A stretch of 64,000 nt of DNA from Bacteroidetes bacterium GWF2_40_14 (GTDB lineage: Bacteria; Bacteroidota; Bacteroidia; Bacteroidales; UBA932). The stretch spans positions 186,001 to 250,000 of the forward strand of contig MEOK01000004.1 of the NCBI GenBank assembly GCA_001769195.1. The letters run 5' to 3'. Of the stretch, positions 52,851-61,615 are shown one piece after another; position 1 is the first letter of the stretch; every line of letters begins with the position of its first letter. Under the pieces are notes generated by a model. The model did not search any database and was not told where the DNA came from. It was given only the letters and a program-made list of their open reading frames with translations. The position numbers and the translations under genes are program-made.

Positions 52851-54487
52851 TAATAAATAAAATTACAGAGATAATCGGCAAAACGCCCATTATCAAAATT
52901 GACCTAAAAATACATGGGCTCTCTAACATTGAATTATATGCAAAACTGGAATATCTGAATCCGTTTGGCTCCCTTAAGGACCGGACGGCATTTGGTATGC
53001 TCAAAGAGAGTATTGACGATATAAAGAGGTCGGGAAAATCCGTAATTGAGACATCAAGCGGAAATACCGCCAAAGCCCTTCAGTGTATATGCAGCATTAA
53101 CGGGATTGATTTTATAACCGTAACCAACAGAATTAAGGTGTCAGAATCCAAGAATATTCTTAAGTTTCTGGGTACAAACGTTATAGAGGTATCAAAAGAT
53201 GTAAATACAGTGGGGAGAATTGAGGAGATGATTGCTCAACAACCCGACAAATATTATCATACAAGTCAGTATACGAACAGTAGAAATGTGAGTTCTCATT
53301 TCGAAACCGGCAGAGAGATTTATGAAGACATAGGAAAGGTGGACTATTTTATAAGTGTGCTGGGTACATCGGGGTCAAGTATGGGGATTTCAAAGATACT
53401 GCATGAGAAAAACCCCGAGATGCTTACTGTTGGCGTGGTCACATCCAGGGACAGTTATATACCGGGAATAAGAACAGAGGAGGAGATGCAGGATTGTGGA
53501 TTCTTCAGCAAAGAGAACTATGACTTTATTGAGGATGTTGGAGTGGAGAGTGCAAATATTTACATGAAGAAGCTTTGCAGAGAGATGGGCATTCTGGCAG
53601 GCGTCTCTTCGGGAGCCGCATTGGCAGCAGCAGTGAATTTCCTTGGGAAAATCGACAAAGCCCTAAAAGAGAAACACAAGGCCGTCTTTGTTGTTTGCGA
53701 CAGGCTGGAGATTTACGCAAACTTCATTAAGGAGAACCGTTTCTATAAGTACCATGTATTGGGCAACACATATATCGTTATTGACCCGAGGGAAAACCCT
53801 ATTGATCTTACAAGGCAAAGGATAGCTGATATTTGTAACAAGGAATTTGGAGTAGGTGCCGACGGGATAATCCTGGGGCCATTTATCAATAACGACGAGT
53901 ATGTCTACCGCGCATTCAACAGAGATGGCAGTGAGGTTAAAAGTGCGGTGTTTGGCAGTATGATATTTGCCAAGTATTTAAAAGATAAAGAGATTGTAAG
54001 GGGAGATTCAATTAAAGTCAGAATATCCGATCAGGAGATGAAGGTTCTTTTTCTTAACCAGGAGGCAACAAAAATTCTAGTCAAGATAAAAGAGCCTCAC
54101 ATAACAGGTTCTGTTTCAATATCCGGTAAAGATTATACATGTGTAAATCTGGGCAACGACAATATTGTGAGAGAAGAGAAGGAGCTTTCACGGAGCCTTA
54201 TAATTGCAGAAGGGGAGGAGGTTATGAATTCAGGTATCTATCCCGATGGAGTAAATATCCAGCTGGTAAACAGAATATCTGACAATCACCTGCAGATTGA
54301 GACCTATGAGAGGGGAGTGGGCTACACGCTGGCATCCGGAACAAGCGTAATTGCCTCCTGCTTTGCACAAAAAGAGCACCTGAAAAGAGAGGTAAACGTG
54401 CATACGGCAGGAGGAATGTGTAAAGTCAATCTTGTAGACTATTCAATTACAGCAGAGGTATTCAAGATTTACGAAGGAGAGCTTTAA
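52847..54487 (+). CDS. Fusion of a PLP-dependent cysteine synthase-like enzyme and a DapF-like domain lacking catalytic cysteines
   Basis: A 546-residue two-domain protein. Residues 1-300 are a cysteine synthase/SbnA-type PLP enzyme: GSLKDRT with PLP lysine K44, the carboxylate loop SSGNT (70-74) and phosphate loop GTSGSSMG (173-180). Residues 303-546 have the diaminopimelate epimerase fold (LGNTYIVID; FNRDGSEV; ERGVGYTLASGT). Both DapF catalytic cysteines are missing: A367 replaces the first (normally C-G-N-G) and S497 the second (normally A-C-G-T/S-G), and the usual Glu is Tyr493. It may make a non-standard amino acid, or the second half may only bind one. The ATG lies in the last repeat unit, and the 3' end overlaps the convergent peptidase gene by 26 bases. 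Confidence 0.85.
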   Translation: MLINKITEIIGKTPIIKIDLKIHGLSNIELYAKLEYLNPFGSLKDRTAFGMLKESIDDIKRSGKSVIETSSGNTAKALQCICSINGIDFITVTNRIKVSESKNILKFLGTNVIEVSKDVNTVGRIEEMIAQQPDKYYHTSQYTNSRNVSSHFETGREIYEDIGKVDYFISVLGTSGSSMGISKILHEKNPEMLTVGVVTSRDSYIPGIRTEEEMQDCGFFSKENYDFIEDVGVESANIYMKKLCREMGILAGVSSGAALAAAVNFLGKIDKALKEKHKAVFVVCDRLEIYANFIKENRFYKYHVLGNTYIVIDPRENPIDLTRQRIADICNKEFGVGADGIILGPFINNDEYVYRAFNRDGSEVKSAVFGSMIFAKYLKDKEIVRGDSIKVRISDQEMKVLFLNQEATKILVKIKEPHITGSVSISGKDYTCVNLGNDNIVREEKELSRSLIIAEGEEVMNSGIYPDGVNIQLVNRISDNHLQIETYERGVGYTLASGTSVIASCFAQKEHLKREVNVHTAGGMCKVNLVDYSITAEVFKIYEGEL

Positions 54488-54884
54488 CCAGCCCGCCCCT
54501 TAAACAAGCTAATCTAATGCCAAGGCGTCGTATAAGAAGCCGGAAATAATTTATTTCAGTAACTTTTGCTAAGGCTATAACATCATGAATAAGAATTATT
54601 TCTCTCTGATTAAGTGCATCTCCTTTTGTAGTAATTGTTCCATTATCCTTGTCAATTACAACTATCCTGTGAAGTAAAAAAGAACCCCGGTAACGAAAAA
54701 ATATAATATCTCCAACCTCTAAGGAGTCGTGATAGCAAGGCTCCAGAATAACGGTGTCTTTTCCATCAATAAGCAGAGGGCTCATGCTGTTTCCTTTGAC
54801 GGTTAGTTTAACAGGCGACCCTTGCGCAATGCTCTCCTCAATTATTGAGAGCGCATCTTTATTGGGAATTGTTTTTGAGCTCAT
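54462..54884 (-). CDS. S24/S26-type signal peptidase-like protein without membrane anchor
   Basis: A 140-residue S26-type peptidase: nucleophile in KGNSMSPL (Ser33), general base His72 in LLHRIVV (the Ser/His form of ER/archaeal signal peptidases) and TKGDALNQRE with Asp89. There is no clear N-terminal membrane helix, so it may be cytoplasmic or act with a partner. It is the last gene of the five-gene minus-strand cassette, overlapping the HPr-kinase-like gene by 4 bases (ATGA). In this setting it may cut a leader from a modified peptide. The role is inferred from neighbours. Confidence 0.85.
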   Translation of the reverse strand: MSSKTIPNKDALSIIEESIAQGSPVKLTVKGNSMSPLLIDGKDTVILEPCYHDSLEVGDIIFFRYRGSFLLHRIVVIDKDNGTITTKGDALNQREIILIHDVIALAKVTEINYFRLLIRRLGIRLACLRGGLVKALLRKS

Positions 54885-55774
54885 GTATAAGAGTTAATTG
54901 TCTTCTGTGCCAACTCTGCTGCCTCAACACAGGGCAAACACTTAAGGTTGTAAACAGGGACCGCAGATATTACACCCGAAATTATCCGGCAGATACCTTC
55001 TTCAAAATATGTATCCTTAAGAAATGCAGGAGGAAAAGATGGATAAAGAGCGGCGAATGCCTCCAGCTTGCTTAATTTTCTTATAACATTGGTATGATAC
55101 TGCTCAAGCCGGACAATAGCCTTAAGTGGATACTTTTCGTTTAAGTAACAACACCCTTTCCCGCTCCAGGGTGATCCGTATACAATCGGGATATCATTCT
55201 CAAGTTTTAGAAGAGGGCTGTCGTCATTAAGCAGAGTGCTTCCGGCTATGTTCTTTGTCCAAAGCCCTGTATGTGTGCTTTTACCGGTTCCGGACTCTCC
55301 AAGAAACATTACGGCTCCTCCATCATCCACGATAACCGACGAGTGTACTGCGGCACTGAGATTAGGTATGCCGTAAAATGCAACAGCCGTCCATAGGACA
55401 AACTTTAAATTGCTTACATTAAAATTTGAGAGAGAATCTACCAGTAGCTCCGCTTCGTTTGATACTCTGCTCATATGTAACGACATTTTACTTTCGTTTG
55501 CTTCTGTTACTAAAAAATGATACAAAGTGCCATCGGTCATAAAGATACATCTACCCCCCTCAATATCGAACGAATGAATGATATTTCCATTATTATTATT
55601 TTTGGACCCCTCTGAAATTTTCAGTCTCATTGCAGGTTTAAGAGTGTTTTGCTTTTCAGATGTATCTGTATACTGGAATTGCACAAAAGATCTTAAGGCC
55701 AAACTAAGTCTTTCTCCCACAAAAGAGTTAATCTCAATTATATCTCCCCCCAATATGTAGGTAAACTTATCCAT
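54881..55774 (-). CDS. HPr kinase-like protein of a RiPP-type cassette
   Basis: A 297-residue protein with the HPr kinase C-domain-like P-loop GESGTGKST (159-167), then LLNDDSPLL and GSPWSGKG, motifs typical of HprK-like proteins in peptide-modification clusters (e.g. the kinase that phosphorylates the lasso peptide paeninodin). No HPr gene or PTS is nearby, so phosphorylating HPr is unlikely. It lies between the ABC exporter gene (3 bases) and the S26 peptidase gene (4-base overlap). It probably phosphorylates a peptide or another small target; direct evidence is lacking. Confidence 0.85.
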   Translation of the reverse strand: MDKFTYILGGDIIEINSFVGERLSLALRSFVQFQYTDTSEKQNTLKPAMRLKISEGSKNNNNGNIIHSFDIEGGRCIFMTDGTLYHFLVTEANESKMSLHMSRVSNEAELLVDSLSNFNVSNLKFVLWTAVAFYGIPNLSAAVHSSVIVDDGGAVMFLGESGTGKSTHTGLWTKNIAGSTLLNDDSPLLKLENDIPIVYGSPWSGKGCCYLNEKYPLKAIVRLEQYHTNVIRKLSKLEAFAALYPSFPPAFLKDTYFEEGICRIISGVISAVPVYNLKCLPCVEAAELAQKTINSYT

Positions 55775-55777
55775 AAA

Positions 55778-57469
55778 TCAGGAAATAGTTATAACTCTGT
55801 CACATTTACTCAATATGCTCTCTCTGTGAGAAATTATAATGGCCGTGGCATAGCCGGTCAATTCAGGATTTTCCAGTATCCTCAGTATATCTGCTTCTGT
55901 AGAAGAATCCAGAGCAGAAGTAGCCTCATCAAGCATAAGAACTTCTGCCTTTTTATAAAGAGCTCTGGCAATTGCAATTCTCTGCCTCTCTCCTCCGGAA
56001 AGTCTTGATCCGCTTTCTCCCATTTGAGAAAGAAGACCCAGGGGCAATCTTTCTATAAGTTTATCAAGGGATGCGTATTCAATTGCACGGTTAAGCTCAA
56101 TATTCCCGTTGTTTTCATTATGTTCATAGTTCAGGATAATGTTATCTATAATAGTGCCATTCATAATAAAAACATCCTGAGATACATACCCGACCTTTTT
56201 GTGCCATTCTTTTCTGTTTTGCCTGCTTAGTTCTATACCATTAATTTTTATGGTACCGCTCTTTGGGGCATAAAGACCTAATAGAAGATAAAACAAGGTA
56301 CTTTTACCTGATCCGGAAATCCCCTTTATTCCTATTTTTTCTCCTCTTTTTATAACAATGTCTAAATTCCTTATTATCTCCTTATCCTCGCCCTCTTCGC
56401 AGTATGAAAAAGTCAAGTCTTTAACCTCAAGAGAGTTAAAGTGACTAAAATTCGTGGCAGAATTTTCTGACATATTTTTAGCGCTTATTTGAGAGATATT
56501 ATCAGGAATAATTTCAAGAGTAAATTGGTTGTTTCTAATACTACTTAAATGATTCATTACTGACTTTACAGATGGTATGAGCTTAAGGGATGTTGCTGCT
56601 AATATTCCAATAAACAAGGGAGAGTCAATCATAAATGAGGCTATCATAACAATCACTAAAACAAAAACAACTCCGGTTTCCAGCGATCTGGACGAGAGAC
56701 TCTTAATGTTTTCCAAAACAATTTTGTTTTGAGAAATGGTATCAATTCCTTTATCAAAATTATTTTTTATCTGCTCAAAAGAGTTGTTGATCTCAATATC
56801 GGGGTATCCCCGAAAGGTTTCCATTGTTAATTGCCATTGGTTCTTTTTTGCTTTGTTGTCTGCATTGCCGGCCCGTTTCAAAATTGATGACATTTTAAAG
56901 TGATAGAACAGTATAATTGGGATAAACAATATAATCTCAAAAAGTGCTATGTAAATATCTACAAAACAGAGAGACACAAAAATGAGAGTTGCCAGAATCA
57001 CTTCACCAACAATACAGAGAACAGGGTTTAAGACCCCAAAAACATAACTGTAAGTAACAGCATTAACATTGTGCGAAAGATCTGTGGTCCCTCTCTCTTT
57101 AATAAATGGTAAACCGGAATTGTAGTAATCATTGAAAAGAGTCATGGAGTGATGGGCATATAATTTTAAAAGTCTGCGGGTTTTATAATTATTCAGATAA
57201 TGAAGAAAAACATTCTTTATTGTAATTATTATAAGGATAGTCAAACCTGTCGCTATAAGAAAAGAAATATGACTGGTAAATCCTCCGGAACTATATAAAA
57301 AACTAAGGTATTTGTTGTTGATAAGGCTGTCCTTTTCAAGAATGGCAATCAACAGAGGCATAAGCACTGCCAGGCCAGCCAGTTCCAGCAAAGAACACAG
57401 GAGCGTTGAGAGTATAAGGGGCCATTTTGTTCCACCCCTCCATAAAACTATCTTTTTACCGACAGCCAT
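55778..57469 (-). CDS. ABC exporter, fused permease and ATPase
   Basis: A 563-residue half-transporter: about six membrane helices (residues 15-310) and a C-terminal nucleotide-binding domain with Walker A GISGSGKST, signature LSGGERQRIAIARAL and Walker B VLMLDEATSALD. It has no N-terminal C39 peptidase domain. The start overlaps the nucleotidyltransferase gene by 22 bases. In this cassette it is the likely exporter of the modified product; the substrate could be a peptide or a lipid-linked molecule. Confidence 0.92.
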   Translation of the reverse strand: MAVGKKIVLWRGGTKWPLILSTLLCSLLELAGLAVLMPLLIAILEKDSLINNKYLSFLYSSGGFTSHISFLIATGLTILIIITIKNVFLHYLNNYKTRRLLKLYAHHSMTLFNDYYNSGLPFIKERGTTDLSHNVNAVTYSYVFGVLNPVLCIVGEVILATLIFVSLCFVDIYIALFEIILFIPIILFYHFKMSSILKRAGNADNKAKKNQWQLTMETFRGYPDIEINNSFEQIKNNFDKGIDTISQNKIVLENIKSLSSRSLETGVVFVLVIVMIASFMIDSPLFIGILAATSLKLIPSVKSVMNHLSSIRNNQFTLEIIPDNISQISAKNMSENSATNFSHFNSLEVKDLTFSYCEEGEDKEIIRNLDIVIKRGEKIGIKGISGSGKSTLFYLLLGLYAPKSGTIKINGIELSRQNRKEWHKKVGYVSQDVFIMNGTIIDNIILNYEHNENNGNIELNRAIEYASLDKLIERLPLGLLSQMGESGSRLSGGERQRIAIARALYKKAEVLMLDEATSALDSSTEADILRILENPELTGYATAIIISHRESILSKCDRVITIS

Positions 57470-58572
57470 ATTCTTTTAAAAAAATCTTTATAAAACAGCC
57501 CTTTATCTATGAGGTCAAATTTCCACTTAGACACAAAGAGTCTTATTGCGCCTCTTATCTTGCGTTTGTATACCGGCATTGCCAAAAGAATTTTTGTGTT
57601 GTCTCTCTTAAATGCATTTTTGAGTGTGTCTGCATAAATTCTACTGACAACATTACTGTCTACAAGATATTCATTTTTGACTCTGGGAATAAGTATTTTG
57701 TACCCTTTGTCAAAACCGAATAATTTGTCAGTCAATGCAAGAAAGCACAAATATGTATTGATCAGTTTCTCTCTGCTTAGCAATTGAGCAAGGCTGTTAA
57801 AATTGATCCTCTTGTAATGTGTTTCGTAGAACAGGGCAATATCCGTAAAATGGCGAAAAACCAATCCTGTTGATAAAAAGTGAACGATAGAGTGTCTTGC
57901 AAGAAAAATTGCGTTAAAATGGGGATTTGGAATATTAACACTCACCCCTCCTATGATTATGGTGTCGAAACCATCCCGGGCCAATATATTATTAAGTGTC
58001 GCATTAATATGTCTGTCTTGTTTATTAAGAGAAACATTCAGAAATGTTTTGTGGTTCTCAACAGTTACTCCCCTAAAAATAAATTTAGAATGTTTATGAC
58101 CCTCTTTTTCAATGAAAATCCCCATCTGTTCAATTACTCTGTTACCTTTATCGTAATCGCCCATAAGGTAAATATCCAGGTCGCCACACTCTCTGTGATT
58201 TGGTTCAGGGTACATGGAACAGAGACCCAAACCCTTAAGTAACAGCAAGTCAATTCCATTTTTGTTAAAAATTGAGATAAGTTCTTTCAACACACCAATC
58301 TGTCTGTCGTATCTCTTTTCAATGTTCTCTACGCCAAGTTGCCACTTAATCGTTATATCCTTGGGTAATTCCGGCAACAAAGTATCCGGCAAACCATCGT
58401 ATGCAATTGCAAAAACACCCTGCTTAGCGGCCAAGGTTAAAAGTTCGTTCCATTGTGTGTGGTCCAGTTGAAAATCAGTAAAGGCAATATTACTTTCCTG
58501 CCCGTCGTTGTTTTTTTGCAGGGCATTTTTAATTAGCAGAGGGAGTAGTTTTTCAGCCTTACTTGTTTGCAT
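57448..58572 (-). CDS. Nucleotidyltransferase-family protein (NTP_transf_5-like)
   Basis: A 374-residue protein with a minimal nucleotidyltransferase core: LLLKGLGLC (about 110-118) and the acidic pair GDLDIYL (D131, D133), typical of the NTP_transf_5 family found beside PqqD and HprK-like genes in RiPP clusters. The rest is helical. It starts 1 base after the PqqD stop codon. It may adenylylate or otherwise nucleotidylate a peptide, but function in this family is mostly unproven. Cytoplasmic. Confidence 0.85.
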   Translation of the reverse strand: MQTSKAEKLLPLLIKNALQKNNDGQESNIAFTDFQLDHTQWNELLTLAAKQGVFAIAYDGLPDTLLPELPKDITIKWQLGVENIEKRYDRQIGVLKELISIFNKNGIDLLLLKGLGLCSMYPEPNHRECGDLDIYLMGDYDKGNRVIEQMGIFIEKEGHKHSKFIFRGVTVENHKTFLNVSLNKQDRHINATLNNILARDGFDTIIIGGVSVNIPNPHFNAIFLARHSIVHFLSTGLVFRHFTDIALFYETHYKRINFNSLAQLLSREKLINTYLCFLALTDKLFGFDKGYKILIPRVKNEYLVDSNVVSRIYADTLKNAFKRDNTKILLAMPVYKRKIRGAIRLFVSKWKFDLIDKGLFYKDFFKRIWLSVKR

Positions 58573-58573
58573 A

Positions 58574-58843
58574 TCATTCTTCTATCAAGGCAACTGCAAT
58601 CATTGAGTCTATCCAGTTACGGGCGTCGTTCATGGCCCTTTCATTTGTTATAGAAAACTTCTCCTGCAGGAGGAGAGCAGCATCATTGCAACTGAAGTTC
58701 TTGTTAAAAAGTTCTATCCATAAAAACTCTGCACTCTTGTTAAGCATTACCACCTTAGTAAGATCCAGGCAATGTTTGCCATGCATAACCAGCATCTTTT
58801 CGCCGGCAATGTCACGCAATTTATATTCAGACTTAATTCTCAT
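58574..58843 (-). CDS. PqqD-family peptide-binding (RRE-type) protein
   Basis: An 89-residue stand-alone PqqD: YKLRDIAGEKMLV at the start, VVMLNKSAEFLWIELF in the middle and a helical end with NDARNWIDSMIAVALI, the standard PqqD/RiPP recognition element pattern. Such domains hold the leader of a ribosomal peptide for tailoring enzymes. First gene of the cassette. No precursor-like ORF is visible beside it; about 40 bases separate the ATG from the terminator upstream. Confidence 0.88.
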   Translation of the reverse strand: MRIKSEYKLRDIAGEKMLVMHGKHCLDLTKVVMLNKSAEFLWIELFNKNFSCNDAALLLQEKFSITNERAMNDARNWIDSMIAVALIEE

Positions 58844-58856
58844 TTTTTGCAGATAA

Positions 58857-58864
58857 CAAAAATA
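58857..58864 (-). promoter_or_regulatory. Candidate -7 box for the PqqD cassette
   Basis: The minus strand reads TATTTTTG, a match to TAnnTTTG, 13 bases before the PqqD ATG. The leader would be very short. No clear -33 element is visible. Confidence 0.45.
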
Positions 58865-58886
58865 GTTAATAAAATGAAATAAACAG

Positions 58887-58920
58887 AAAGGTCGGCTAAA
58901 ATCACTTCTAGCCGACCTTT
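58887..58920 (-). terminator. Hairpin terminator between the helical-protein gene and the PqqD cassette
   Basis: A perfect 12-bp stem (58887-58898 with 58909-58920; AAAGGTCGGCTA and its complement) with a 10-base loop. On the minus strand T-rich sequence follows. It lies 22 bases past the stop codon of the 243-residue protein gene and isolates the cassette. Confidence 0.82.
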
Positions 58921-58941
58921 GTCATTGATGAGTTTTATTTG

Positions 58942-59673
58942 TTATTCAAATACAGACTCTAGTTTCTGATAAGTTGAGTGCATCTTTTCGATAGCAGCAT
59001 TCTTTGCTTTTGCATCAGTTCCTGCAAGAACTTCCTTTAATGCAACTGTTAAATTATAAAGTTCAGTAGCGACAGCATGGTATTTGACAGATTTCTCTTT
59101 CAGGCGTTTTACAAGAGCCTCTTCAGGAGTCTTTGTAACAGCGTCGGCTTCTGCAATCAACTGATCCATTACTGCAACAATTTCTGAGTAGTTTTTGTCT
59201 GGAAGTGATTTGTGATAGATTACATAAAGAGTTTTGTGATATGCATCCATCTCTTTATTGAAAGGTCTTACAACCCTGTTCATTGCCTCATATCCAGAGT
59301 GCAGCTTTTCTGCAGCAAGAAGAAGTGCAGCATCATCACTACCGGCAGCAGCCGAGTAGTAGTTTTCTGCAACTTGGTTGAATTTTACTAATGCAGCTTT
59401 CCATGCAGCTTCTTTTTCCCTAAGAATACCTGGTAATTTTGCGCAGTTCATTTTTGCCATGTTTGCTTTAATTTCAGGAACATATCCTTTTAAAGCAGCG
59501 ATATCTTTTGTTGGATATGCCTTGTGCCACATAGGCGCTATGATAGAGTGGAAAGCAGAAAGCTCGGGAACGCTTGCAGAAATTTCATGTGATTCAATTT
59601 TTGTTTGCGAAAATGCGCTATTTGTACTTAGCATTAAAACAAACGCGAAAGAAAGTAATAATAATTTTTTCAT
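58942..59673 (-). CDS. Exported helical protein with internal duplication, unknown function
   Basis: A 243-residue protein with a signal peptide (cleavage near AFSQ, 23). The mature part is almost all helix and consists of two related halves: each opens with a His-rich helix (HSIIAPMWHKAYP; YHKTLYVIYHKSLP) and closes with a similar one (EKLHSGYEAM; EKMHSTYQKLE). The paired histidines suggest a duplicated four-helix bundle that could bind metal or haem, as in cytochrome b562-like or DUF-type bundles. It has its own -7 box (59704-59711) and terminator. No specific family recognised. Confidence 0.75.
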   Translation of the reverse strand: MKKLLLLSFAFVLMLSTNSAFSQTKIESHEISASVPELSAFHSIIAPMWHKAYPTKDIAALKGYVPEIKANMAKMNCAKLPGILREKEAAWKAALVKFNQVAENYYSAAAGSDDAALLLAAEKLHSGYEAMNRVVRPFNKEMDAYHKTLYVIYHKSLPDKNYSEIVAVMDQLIAEADAVTKTPEEALVKRLKEKSVKYHAVATELYNLTVALKEVLAGTDAKAKNAAIEKMHSTYQKLESVFE

Positions 59674-59703
59674 AAATATATAACTAATTGATTAATGGTT
59701 TAG

Positions 59704-59711
59704 CAAAGGTA
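59704..59711 (-). promoter_or_regulatory. -7 box for the helical-protein gene
   Basis: The minus strand reads TACCTTTG, a match to TAnnTTTG, 30 bases before the ATG of the 243-residue exported protein. Confidence 0.55.
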
Positions 59712-59847
59712 TGAATTTAACTTCTACAATAAGACTGCTATTATGAGTAAAGGTTTAAAATGGAGGGATAGTGTGAATATTATTGTTTTTTATTATATCT
59801 TCGCTATATGCTCTGTTATTTACAAAACAAGATAAATAATCCCGGAA

Positions 59848-61524
59848 ATGAGATCAGTTTCTAAGTACATCTACATAATTACAGGTTTTGCAATAGTTTT
59901 TTTATCGGGCTTCAGTGGAATTTTCTTCAAAGATAACAATTTGGTGTTTTTTTTTGCATTACTCACCGGAACACTAGGTGCCGTTATCGGTTATCTCTAT
60001 TGGAAGAATAAAAGGATGCTGGAGGAGGCAAGCGATGCCAATAAGGAGAATGAACTGAAATACAAAACAGCATTTGTGACGAGTCCGGATGCGATTAACA
60101 TTAATTCATTCGATGGAGTTTATGTAGATATAAACGAGGGATTTACAGCATTGACACAATTTACTAAAGAGGATGTAATTGGAATCAACTCATCGGATAT
60201 TCGTATATGGGCAATCCCATCCGACAGGGAAAAACTGATAAAAGGGCTTAAAGAGACAGGATGGGTGGAGAATCTTGAATCGGTATTCAGATGCAAGGAT
60301 GGCAGCACAAAGACAGCTTTAATGTCGGCAAGGATAATACAGATACATGGCGAGCCACATATTCTCTCTGTAACCAGAGATATTTCTGAACGGAAAAAAG
60401 TAGAAAGAGCTTTCGAGGAGACAGACAAATTAAAGACAGCGTTTCTAAACAACATATCTCATGAGATACGTACTCCTATGAATGCAATTCTGGGGTTTTC
60501 GCAACTGGTCACCAGTGAGACACTGAATGCTGCCGATCGTAAAAATTTTTCCCATATAATTCAGAAAAGCTGCAATCAGTTACTCGACATACTTACCAAT
60601 GTAATCGAGATTTCACAGATTCAGGGGAACCATATACAGATAGCGAAAGAGGATGCAAATATTGAAACAATATTGCGGAAAACAGAGGACAATTTCTCAT
60701 CCAGATGTATAGAAAAGAACATCAAACTATTTGTTCTTATACAGCTTGATGATACATATCTGGACACAATAACAGACAGTTATAAATTAAACAAGATATT
60801 AAGTCACCTAATAGATAATGCAATAAAATTCTCAAATTCCGGAGATATTATTGTTAAATGCCGTCTTGTCAAAAATAATTTTTATGAATTTTCTGTTGCT
60901 GACTCAGGAATAGGTATTTCACAAGAGATGCAGCAGAAAATTTTTGAACCATTCAGGCAGGTTGAGACAGGAATGTCAAGAAATTTTGGTGGGAATGGTG
61001 TAGGGTTGAGTATTGCCAAGGCTTATGTTGAGTTGATGGGAGGAGAAATATGGTTGCAGTCAGATTCACAAACGGGTTCAACATTCTTTTTTACAGTTCC
61101 ATATAAACCAATCGGAGCCGGGAGAAGAACAGAAAGGTTATCGCAGGACAAAATGAACTTGTCCAGAAAAACAATTCTAATAGCCGATGACGAACTTGTT
61201 AATCTTATTCTGTTTAAAAAATTATTAAGCGAAACGAACGCAAATATTTTAACAGCAGCAAACGGAATTATTGCCATTGAGCAATGCAATAACAATCCGG
61301 AGATTGACCTTGTTTTGATGGATATTAAAATGCCAGAGATGGACGGACAGACAGCCATGAAACTTATCAAAGAATTCAGACCGGATTTGCCAATTATTGC
61401 TCAAACGGCTTATGCTCTGCAAAATGAAAAAGAGATGTTTCTCAATAATGGATTTGATGGATATATTTCCAAGCCCATTAAGAAGGAAATACTGCTGGAT
61501 ACTATCAAAAAGCATATTATTTAA
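59848..61524 (+). CDS. Hybrid sensor histidine kinase/response regulator
   Basis: A 558-residue hybrid kinase: two membrane helices (about 7-26 and 32-51) with a very short loop, a PAS domain (about 65-185), HisKA with phospho-acceptor His205 (NNISHEIRTPMN), HATPase_c (DSGIGIS, GGNGVGLSIAKAYVELMGG) and a C-terminal receiver domain with phospho-acceptor Asp492 (LVLMDIKMPEMDG) and SKPIKK. It lacks a periplasmic sensor, so the signal is probably intracellular, read by PAS. No separate output regulator gene is adjacent. Confidence 0.95.
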   Translation: MRSVSKYIYIITGFAIVFLSGFSGIFFKDNNLVFFFALLTGTLGAVIGYLYWKNKRMLEEASDANKENELKYKTAFVTSPDAININSFDGVYVDINEGFTALTQFTKEDVIGINSSDIRIWAIPSDREKLIKGLKETGWVENLESVFRCKDGSTKTALMSARIIQIHGEPHILSVTRDISERKKVERAFEETDKLKTAFLNNISHEIRTPMNAILGFSQLVTSETLNAADRKNFSHIIQKSCNQLLDILTNVIEISQIQGNHIQIAKEDANIETILRKTEDNFSSRCIEKNIKLFVLIQLDDTYLDTITDSYKLNKILSHLIDNAIKFSNSGDIIVKCRLVKNNFYEFSVADSGIGISQEMQQKIFEPFRQVETGMSRNFGGNGVGLSIAKAYVELMGGEIWLQSDSQTGSTFFFTVPYKPIGAGRRTERLSQDKMNLSRKTILIADDELVNLILFKKLLSETNANILTAANGIIAIEQCNNNPEIDLVLMDIKMPEMDGQTAMKLIKEFRPDLPIIAQTAYALQNEKEMFLNNGFDGYISKPIKKEILLDTIKKHII

Positions 61525-61615
61525 GGCCGGGGAGAAATGATAAATATTCCATCTTATTAGCATATTTCAATAAATTAAGCTAATTTGCCCAATTAATAAT
61601 AAAGAAATTTTTTAT

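Noticed and set aside
52847-53750. SbnA-type siderophore biosynthesis
   Set aside because: The PLP half resembles SbnA as much as cysteine synthase, but no SbnB-like or siderophore synthetase genes are nearby.
52847-54487. Functional diaminopimelate epimerase
   Set aside because: Both catalytic cysteines are replaced (Ala367, Ser497) and the loops around them are altered, so dapF is not assigned.
54462-58843. Calling the cassette a lasso peptide cluster
   Set aside because: No cyclase (asparagine-synthetase-like), no transglutaminase-like protease and no precursor ORF were found, so only a RiPP-like label is justified.
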